A stretch of 55,822 bases of DNA, taken from the NCBI GenBank assembly GCA_037128705.1, contig JBAXVX010000026.1, forward strand, positions 1-55,822. The letters are read 5' to 3'. Source of the DNA: CAIVAT01 sp037128705 (GTDB lineage: Bacteria; Bacteroidota; Bacteroidia; Bacteroidales; FEN-979). Positions 26,593 to 33,217 of this stretch are shown one piece after another. The first letter of the stretch is position 1. Each line of letters begins with the position of its first letter. Below the pieces are notes generated by a model. That model saw only the letters and a program-made list of their open reading frames with translations, did not search any database and was not told where the DNA came from. The position numbers and the translations under genes were made by a program.

Positions 26593-27111
26593 ATGCGTAT
26601 CGCACGAATCAACACCACCATGAAGCCTGCCAACGGCGATGACCAGGATCTCAGCCTGCTGGATCCTTTGATCGCCAAACACAAGGGAAAGAAAGGAAAC
26701 CTGATTCCACTGCTGCAGGGAGCTCAGGAAATGTTTGGATTTATCTCCAGGGCTGCCTTTGATAAACTCGCCCGCGAAACAGGCATTCCTCTGAGCGATA
26801 TGTATGGGGTGGCTACTTTTTATGCCCAGTTTCGCCTCAGCCCGGTCGGGAAAAACATCATCAAGGTATGCCATGGCACGGCCTGTCATGTTCAGAATGC
26901 CGTGGAAATAACCGAATCACTTGAAGAGATGCTGAAGGTGAAAGATGGTGAAACGACCGAGGATAGGATCTTTACCCTCGAATCGGTAGCCTGCCTTGGC
27001 TGTTGTTCGCTTGCTCCGGTGATGATGATCGGCGACCAGACCTATGGAAAACTGACCGGGAATGAAGCTGTCAAGATCGTTAAAAACATCAGGCTGGCCG
27101 AAAGTAATTAG
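26593..27111 (+). CDS. NuoE-like [2Fe-2S] subunit of an NAD(P)-linked flavoprotein complex
   Basis: A 172-residue thioredoxin-like ferredoxin of the NuoE/HydC family. The [2Fe-2S] ligands are in KVCHGTACHVQNA and ACLGCCSLAPVMMIGDQTYG; the N-terminal helical part includes GNLIPLLQGAQEMFGFIS and YGVATFYAQFRLSP. It passes electrons between the NuoF flavin and other subunits. It is followed by a NuoF-like and then a GltD/MopB fusion gene, the three-gene order seen in HydABC-type and Stn-type complexes. No catalytic [FeFe] hydrogenase subunit is encoded here. ATG at 26593 has no clear Shine-Dalgarno sequence. Confidence 0.94.
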   Translation: MRIARINTTMKPANGDDQDLSLLDPLIAKHKGKKGNLIPLLQGAQEMFGFISRAAFDKLARETGIPLSDMYGVATFYAQFRLSPVGKNIIKVCHGTACHVQNAVEITESLEEMLKVKDGETTEDRIFTLESVACLGCCSLAPVMMIGDQTYGKLTGNEAVKIVKNIRLAESN

Positions 27112-27116
27112 GATTT

Positions 27117-27172
27117 GTCATTCGTAAATCGTCATTCGTAAATCGTCATTCGTAAATCGTAAATCGTAAATC
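27117..27172. repeat. eight tandem heptamers before the NuoF-like gene
   Basis: Eight 7-base units alternate GTCATTC and GTAAATC, the last three all GTAAATC. The array ends three bases before the ATG at 27176 and occupies nearly the whole gap after the NuoE-like gene. The unit GTAAATC recurs in the next gap (28946-29035). Confidence 0.95.
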
Positions 27173-27175
27173 AAC

Positions 27176-28951
27176 ATGCCTACCATTGTAACTGTCGGAC
27201 TTGGAAGTTGCGGGATCGCTGCAGGAGCCAATAAGACCTATGAGAAGATAAAAGCAATAAAAGAGTCCGATAAACTTGATTTCACACTTAAGAAAACAAG
27301 TTGTGTCGGCATGTGTTACCGTGAACCTTTGGTCGAAATTACCGATGAAACAGGAACCTATCTTTATGGAGAGGTTGATGCCGACCGGGCGGTTGAGGTT
27401 ATCGAAAAACACATCAACCAGCAGGATCCCATCCGCGATTACATTGTGTATACCGACCTGTTTGATGCTCCGGAAAATGAATTTATCGGCGCCCAGGTAA
27501 AAATTGTATTGCGCAATTGCGGCTACATGGATCCTGAATCCATTGACGAATATGAATCAAGGGAGGGGTATGAGGCTATAAAAAAGATTGCGGCCGACCA
27601 GATCAGCCGTGAAGTGGTGATTGATACAGTTCTGAAATCGGGATTGCGTGGTCGTGGCGGCGGAGGTTTCCCGACCGGCATGAAGTGGAAATTTGCCAAC
27701 GCAAATAAATCGAGCGATAAATATGTGATTTGTAATGCCGATGAGGGTGACCCCGGTGCCTTTATGGACCGGTCGGTGCTTGAAGGCGACCCGCATTCGG
27801 TGCTCGAAGGGATGATCATTGCAGCTTATGCAATTGAAGCTACCGGAGGCGTGATCTACTGCAGGGCTGAATATCCGCTGGCCATCAAACGGCTGAACAT
27901 CGCCATCAAACAGGCACATGCCCGGGGCTATCTGGGGAAAAATATTTTTGGCATAGAAGGCTTTAACCTCGACATCTACATCAAGGAGGGTGCAGGGGCT
28001 TTTGTGTGCGGTGAAGAGACGGCGCTGATCGCCTCGATTGAAGGGGAACGCGGGATGCCACGTAAACGTCCGCCGTTCCCGGCTGTTTCAGGATTGTGGA
28101 AGAAGCCGACCAACATCAACAATGTCGAAACCTTTGCCAATATCCCGTGGATCATCATTCACGGAGCGGAGGCCTATTCAAAATACGGAACTGAAAAGAG
28201 CAAGGGAACCAAGGTCTTTGCACTAGCCGGCAAGGTTCGTCATTCGGGGCTGGTTGAAGTTCCTATGGGGATGACCATCCGGGATGTGATCTTCAAGCTT
28301 GGCGGCGGCATAAAGAACAATAAAAAATTCAAGGCGGTCCAGATGGGCGGCCCCTCGGGAGGCTGCATCCCCGAATTCTTATCCGATACCATCGTTGATT
28401 ATGATTCGGTAAATGCCACCGGGGCCATCATGGGCTCAGGCGGGATGGTCGTCATGGATGAGACCACCTGCATGGTGGATGTGGCTAAGTTCTTCCTCGA
28501 TTTCACCTGCAAGGAAAGTTGCGGAAAATGCACCTTCTGCCGCATGGGGACCAAGCGCATGCTCGAGATTCTCGAGCGCATCACTCACGGGCACGGCAAA
28601 GAAGGAGATCTTGAAAAACTTGAAGAGCTGGCCTACCAGATCAAGGATAATTCGTTGTGCGGACTCGGTCAAACCGCCCCAAACCCGGTTCTTACGACCA
28701 TCAGGTATTTCAGGGATGAATATGAAGCCCACATCAACCACAAAAAATGCCCTGCCAAAGTTTGCCGGCCGCTGTTAACCTATAAAGTGGATGAAGAAAA
28801 ATGCACCGGTTGCATGGTGTGTTTGCGGAATTGCCCGGTGAAAGCCATCACGGGTGAGCGGAAACAAACACATTTCATCAACCAGGAACTATGTACCAAA
28901 TGCGGGGTTTGTTATTCAAAATGTAAATTTGAGTCTATATTGCTTTCGTGA
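27176..28951 (+). CDS. NuoF-like NAD/FMN subunit with extra ferredoxin domains
   Basis: A 591-residue subunit. Residues ~1-85 form a thioredoxin-like [2Fe-2S] domain (TSCVGMCYREP). The NuoF core follows with the FMN/NAD loop LRGRGGGGFPTGMKWKF (~158), GAGAFVCGEETALIASIEGE (~273) and the [4Fe-4S] motif ESCGKCTFCRMG (~448). A C-terminal two-cluster ferredoxin (CTGCMVCLRNCP and CTKCGVCYSKCK, ~543-585) ends the protein. This is the HydB/HylB-like form found in soluble bifurcating hydrogenases, formate dehydrogenases and Stn transhydrogenases. It would be the NAD(H) site and one flavin site of the complex. Confidence 0.95.
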   Translation: MPTIVTVGLGSCGIAAGANKTYEKIKAIKESDKLDFTLKKTSCVGMCYREPLVEITDETGTYLYGEVDADRAVEVIEKHINQQDPIRDYIVYTDLFDAPENEFIGAQVKIVLRNCGYMDPESIDEYESREGYEAIKKIAADQISREVVIDTVLKSGLRGRGGGGFPTGMKWKFANANKSSDKYVICNADEGDPGAFMDRSVLEGDPHSVLEGMIIAAYAIEATGGVIYCRAEYPLAIKRLNIAIKQAHARGYLGKNIFGIEGFNLDIYIKEGAGAFVCGEETALIASIEGERGMPRKRPPFPAVSGLWKKPTNINNVETFANIPWIIIHGAEAYSKYGTEKSKGTKVFALAGKVRHSGLVEVPMGMTIRDVIFKLGGGIKNNKKFKAVQMGGPSGGCIPEFLSDTIVDYDSVNATGAIMGSGGMVVMDETTCMVDVAKFFLDFTCKESCGKCTFCRMGTKRMLEILERITHGHGKEGDLEKLEELAYQIKDNSLCGLGQTAPNPVLTTIRYFRDEYEAHINHKKCPAKVCRPLLTYKVDEEKCTGCMVCLRNCPVKAITGERKQTHFINQELCTKCGVCYSKCKFESILLS

Positions 28952-29035
28952 CACGTGACGAAGAAACCGTGACACGTGAGGCGTGACGCGTGACAAAAAA
29001 ATCGTAAATCTGAAATCGTAAATCTGAAATCATTC
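28946..29035. repeat. degenerate heptamer array before the GltD/MopB fusion gene
   Basis: Two repeat types sit side by side: CGTGAC-containing units (28946-28994, with a central interruption) and alternating GTAAATC/TGAAATC units (about 29001-29031). The first type matches the short array at 36173-36196, and the second matches the array at 27117-27172. Confidence 0.85.
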
Positions 29036-29041
29036 TTAAAA

Positions 29042-32000
29042 ATGTCTGACAATTCATTAAATATCATTCTTGACGGAAATATAGTAAAAGGTATTCCGGG
29101 TGAAACCATTCTGACACTGGCAAAACGACACGGGATTGAAATCCCCACCCTTTGTAACGACGACCGCCTTGAACCTTTTACCTCCTGTTACGTTTGCGTT
29201 GTGGAGGTTGAAGGAATGCGGGGCCACCAGCCTTCGTGCTCGACCAAACTCACCGAAGGGATGAAGATCACAACCAACAGCGAAGGGATCAGGAAGTCGA
29301 GGAAAATTGCGCTGGAACTGATGCTCAGCAATCACTATGCCGACTGCATTGGCCCCTGTAAGCAAACCTGTCCGGCAGGCGTTGATGTACAGGGCTATAT
29401 CTCGCTCATCGACAAAGGTCAGTACAGCGAAGCCATTTCCTTGATCAAGGAAACCAATCCATTGCCGGCCATTTGCGGCCGGGTGTGCGTCAGGCCCTGC
29501 GAAAGTGAATGCAGGCGTAACCTGCTTGATGAAGGCGCTCCTGTCGGGATCGATTACCTGAAGCGGTTTGCAGCTGATTACGATCTTGCATCGCCCACCA
29601 AATATGTTCCGGCGGTAAAGCCGACCACCGGGAAGAAAGTGGCCGTGATTGGGGCAGGACCAGGAGGTTTATCCGTTGCCCATTTTCTCCAGATTGAAGG
29701 ACATCAGGCAGATATTTTTGAAGCAGCTCCCAAATCGGGCGGCTGGCTGCGGTATGGCATCCCGGAATACAGGCTGCCAAACGACATTCTCGACCAGGAG
29801 GTTAAAAACATAACAGACCTGGGCGTTACCATTTCGTATAACAAAAAGCTGGGTGAAAACCTGAGTTACAGGGAACTGAAAGCAGCCTATGATGCCACAA
29901 TCCTTACCATCGGTTCTCAGAAGGGAACCGGCGTTGGATGTGAAGGCGACGATGCCGGCAATGTTTTCTCAGGGATTGATTTCCTCAAAAACATGGAAAT
30001 TACGGGCCAGCGCTACGATTTCCGGGGTAAGACCATCGCCGTGGTGGGAGGAGGAAATACAGCCATGGACTGCTGCCGCACCTCCATCCGTTGCAAGGCT
30101 GACAAGGTCTATGTGATTTATCGCCGCACTGAAAAGGAGATGCCGGCAAACCCGATCGAAATCCATGAATCGAAACTCGAAGGGGTGGAATATCTTTTCC
30201 TGACATTGCCAAAAAAGATCAATAAAAATGAGAAGGGTGAGGTTAAATCGGTCACCTGCATAAAAATGGAACTTGGTGAACCCGATGCTTCCGGACGTCG
30301 CCGGCCTGTCCCGGTCGATGGTTCTGATTTTGAGCTCAGGGTTGATTTTATCCTTGCCGCCATCGGCCAGAAGACCGAGGTGAATTTCATTGACGACATC
30401 AATGCCTGCGCCGGGGACGGCGAACTGAAGATCAATAAATGGGGCGACATTGATGCGGATAAGGCGACGCTGCAAACCGGAATTCCTTCGATGTTTGCCG
30501 CAGGTGATGGGGTTACGGGTCCGGCCACAATTATTGAAGCCATTGCACAGGCAAAAATTGCCTCCACCAGCGCACACCAGTTCCTGATGGGCTTGCCGAT
30601 CAGGCCTGCCAAAAAGCCCTTTACCAGCAAACGTGATAATTTTAAAAAGCAGCTGAAAGAGGCTTATACAGGTGCTTTTGAATCTCAGGTTCGAGAAGAG
30701 ATGCCGACACTTGCTGCGGATGCCCGTTTTAATTTCAGTGAAGTTGAGCTGGGATACGCCGGCGAAGCGGTGGCCCGCCATGAGGCACAGCGCTGCCTTG
30801 AATGCGGCTGTGCTTCCTTTCTTGATTGTGACCTTCAGAAGTATTCAAGCGAATACAATGCACAGCAGAAATCATTCGAAGGTGATTTCAACGAATACCG
30901 GGTCGATTTCCGCCATCCCTATATTGAGATTGACAACAATAAATGCATCCTGTGTGCACGCTGCGTGCGGATATGCCGCGAAGTTGTCGGGGCCAATGCC
31001 CTGGGGCTGATCAACCGCGGGTTCGATACCTATGTGGCGCCCAGTATGGGTGAAGCACTGCAGGATACCCACTGCGAATCGTGCGGGATGTGCATCTCCA
31101 CCTGCCCGACCGGGGCGATTTCGGAAAATGTGTCGTTCAAACCAGGCCCGGTGAAGTTCGATTCTGTTGAAGCGATTTGCAACTACTGTTCCGTAGGGTG
31201 CGCCATCAGCCTGCATCACAAAAATGGATTTGTGGTTGGCGTAACCGGGTTGAATGGCCTCATCAACTCCGACGGCAACATTTGCAAATATCCGAAGTTC
31301 GGTTACCAATACCTGAATGATGTCGGCCGTATCACCAAACCGATGTTGAAGGTCAATGGAAAATTTGAAGAGATAACCTATGAGCGGGCATTCAAATTGA
31401 TCGGAGAAAAAATCAAATCGGTAACCCCGATTGAGAATGCTTTTTTTGCCGGCGCACGGTTAATGAATGAAGAGTTGTACATGGTCCATAAACTGGCCAG
31501 GGCAGCTGCGAAAACGAACAATGTAGGCAGTTTTCATTACATGGGAAGGGGAGAGGGTTACCGGAACAACTGCGAAATGAACGCCCCGATGGCACAAATC
31601 ACCGATGCAAGCGCCGTCTATATCGTCGGAACAGAAATTAACCTCGATCATCCCGTGGTTGGTTTCATGGTCCAGAATGCCCGATACCTGAAAAAAATCC
31701 CGGTGGTGCTGGTCAGCAACAAAGCCGTAAACGCCATGTCGCATAAGGTGGATCAGCAGATTGTTGTCAAATCGTACTATCATTTTATCAAGGCAGTGAA
31801 TTATTATCTGCTGTCGCATGGGTTGGAAAACGCCCTCTTTCTACGCGACAGGGTCGAGGGTCTTGAGGGATATAAAACCATGTTGCTCAAGGAAGATTTT
31901 TATTCCCTGGTTTCATCTGCAGGAGTTGCGGCCGAAGCTGTTGCCAGCTTCGCCGATGCCTATAACAGGGAGATCAACGCGATCCTCATCTTTTCTGAAA

Positions 32001-32746
32001 AGGAGACTTCAGGCAATACATCCAAAGAGCTGTTCAACCTGGCCAATATTACCGGAAAACTTGGAAAAACTGCCAATGGACTGATTGCACTCAAGGAGAA
32101 AAATAATTCCCAGGGATTGTTTGACATGGGGATCAGTCCGCATATGGGAATCGGCGGGCAGGAAATTTCTGATATGGAATATAACGCGAGGCTCATGAAA
32201 AAATGGGGCGTTGAAAAGATCGCATCCGACGAAACAGAATGCCTGAGCGGCGTGATGAAAGAAGGCGTGATCCGTAACCTCTTTATTTTCGGGGAAGATC
32301 CGGTTGGCTGTGCCATTGACAGGGAATCAATTGACAAGACCTTCTCCCAGACATCCTTCAGGATGGTACAGGATTATTTTTTAACAGAAACGGCCAGGGT
32401 CGCCGACCTCATACTTCCTGCATCATTCCCGATCGAGATGGGCGGAACCTTTACAAACGCCCAAAAGGTAATTCAGAATTTCGAAAAGGTCATGAAGTCC
32501 GGACCGGAAAAGAATTCGCTTCAGCAAATTTCCGGTATATTGCAGGAGTTTGGGATCAGCACGCCCGATAATTCCCGCGACCTTCTCATGGAGATCATCT
32601 CTTTATTGCCCCCGGAGCGCGAAACCGGAAAATTGCTTTTGCGTCCGACCAAGGGAGACAACGACAAACGATCCTATGAACATGGATGTGATGCAGTCAG
32701 CAAGCGCTTTGAAGAAGAATTTAATACCGTAATACGCAAATCGTAA
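29042..32746 (+). CDS. Fer2 - GltD-type flavoprotein - ferredoxin - MopB fusion, probable StnC-like large subunit
   Basis: A 1234-residue multi-domain protein. In order: a [2Fe-2S] domain (~1-75, SCYVCVVEVEG); a GltD-type cluster domain (CIGPCKQTCPAGVDVQGYIS ~102, CGRVCVRPCESEC ~145); an FAD/NAD(P) pyridine nucleotide reductase (VIGAGPGGLS ~204, VVGGGNTAMDCCR ~333); a 2[4Fe-4S] ferredoxin (NKCILCARCVRICREV ~632, CESCGMCISTCPTG ~679); and a MopB molybdopterin-oxidoreductase-like region opening with CNYCSVGC (~713). Where formate dehydrogenases have a catalytic Cys or Sec followed by His, this protein reads FHYMGRGEGYRNNC, so formate activity is doubtful. Together with NuoE/F-like neighbours, the best match in architecture is the Stn (Sporomusa-type Nfn) bifurcating transhydrogenase. 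Confidence 0.88.
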   Translation: MSDNSLNIILDGNIVKGIPGETILTLAKRHGIEIPTLCNDDRLEPFTSCYVCVVEVEGMRGHQPSCSTKLTEGMKITTNSEGIRKSRKIALELMLSNHYADCIGPCKQTCPAGVDVQGYISLIDKGQYSEAISLIKETNPLPAICGRVCVRPCESECRRNLLDEGAPVGIDYLKRFAADYDLASPTKYVPAVKPTTGKKVAVIGAGPGGLSVAHFLQIEGHQADIFEAAPKSGGWLRYGIPEYRLPNDILDQEVKNITDLGVTISYNKKLGENLSYRELKAAYDATILTIGSQKGTGVGCEGDDAGNVFSGIDFLKNMEITGQRYDFRGKTIAVVGGGNTAMDCCRTSIRCKADKVYVIYRRTEKEMPANPIEIHESKLEGVEYLFLTLPKKINKNEKGEVKSVTCIKMELGEPDASGRRRPVPVDGSDFELRVDFILAAIGQKTEVNFIDDINACAGDGELKINKWGDIDADKATLQTGIPSMFAAGDGVTGPATIIEAIAQAKIASTSAHQFLMGLPIRPAKKPFTSKRDNFKKQLKEAYTGAFESQVREEMPTLAADARFNFSEVELGYAGEAVARHEAQRCLECGCASFLDCDLQKYSSEYNAQQKSFEGDFNEYRVDFRHPYIEIDNNKCILCARCVRICREVVGANALGLINRGFDTYVAPSMGEALQDTHCESCGMCISTCPTGAISENVSFKPGPVKFDSVEAICNYCSVGCAISLHHKNGFVVGVTGLNGLINSDGNICKYPKFGYQYLNDVGRITKPMLKVNGKFEEITYERAFKLIGEKIKSVTPIENAFFAGARLMNEELYMVHKLARAAAKTNNVGSFHYMGRGEGYRNNCEMNAPMAQITDASAVYIVGTEINLDHPVVGFMVQNARYLKKIPVVLVSNKAVNAMSHKVDQQIVVKSYYHFIKAVNYYLLSHGLENALFLRDRVEGLEGYKTMLLKEDFYSLVSSAGVAAEAVASFADAYNREINAILIFSEKETSGNTSKELFNLANITGKLGKTANGLIALKEKNNSQGLFDMGISPHMGIGGQEISDMEYNARLMKKWGVEKIASDETECLSGVMKEGVIRNLFIFGEDPVGCAIDRESIDKTFSQTSFRMVQDYFLTETARVADLILPASFPIEMGGTFTNAQKVIQNFEKVMKSGPEKNSLQQISGILQEFGISTPDNSRDLLMEIISLLPPERETGKLLLRPTKGDNDKRSYEHGCDAVSKRFEEEFNTVIRKS

Positions 32747-32750
32747 GTTA

Positions 32751-33206
32751 ATGAAAGAGTTCAACAACATAAATGAGATCCTTGATTTTGCAATCGGGGA
32801 GGAGCAGTCGGCCGTTGATTTTTATCTGCAGCTGGCCGCCGGATCAAAGAACCGGCAAACAAGTAAGATTTTCCAGGAATACGCTGAAGAGGAGATGCGG
32901 CATAAGGCCCACCTCCTGGCAGTAAAGGAGAGTGGCAGTTTTCAGCTGGCCGATGAAAAGGTGAGGGACCTCAAGATCACCGAATACCTCGTTGATGTGA
33001 AGCCTTCACCAAACATGACCTACCAGGATGCACTCATCCTGGCCATGAAAAAGGAAAAGGCCGCTTTCCGGATGTATTCCGCACTGGCCGAAAAAGCAAC
33101 GGATCCTTCTGTGAAAAATACGTTTCTGAATCTGGCCCAGGAAGAGTCAAAACATAAACTGCGCTTTGAGATTGAATATGATGATTTCATTCTGAAAGAA
33201 AATTAA
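32751..33206 (+). CDS. ferritin-like / rubrerythrin-type diiron protein
   Basis: A 151-residue four-helix protein with two halves, each carrying Glu and ExxH diiron ligands: GEEQSAVDFYLQL with AEEEMRHK, and KKEKAAFRMYSAL with QEESKHK. This is the erythrin/rubrerythrin diiron domain without a rubredoxin tail, so it would need an outside electron donor. It starts five bases after the MopB fusion gene and ends 11 bases before the second PPDK_N protein, so it is in the same operon. A role in peroxide or oxygen removal for the oxygen-sensitive flavin/iron-sulfur complex is a reasonable inference. Confidence 0.87.
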   Translation: MKEFNNINEILDFAIGEEQSAVDFYLQLAAGSKNRQTSKIFQEYAEEEMRHKAHLLAVKESGSFQLADEKVRDLKITEYLVDVKPSPNMTYQDALILAMKKEKAAFRMYSALAEKATDPSVKNTFLNLAQEESKHKLRFEIEYDDFILKEN

Positions 33207-33217
33207 ATCCGATATCC

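Noticed and set aside
25689..26684. A 331-codon open frame on the minus strand, opposite the first PPDK_N gene
   Set aside because: The plus-strand protein has clear domains across the whole stretch; the minus-strand product has no motif and only exists through codon bias.
29042..32746. Annotation as a formate dehydrogenase alpha subunit
   Set aside because: The catalytic Cys/Sec-His is absent and a GltD-type flavoprotein domain is fused in, so the name would mislead.
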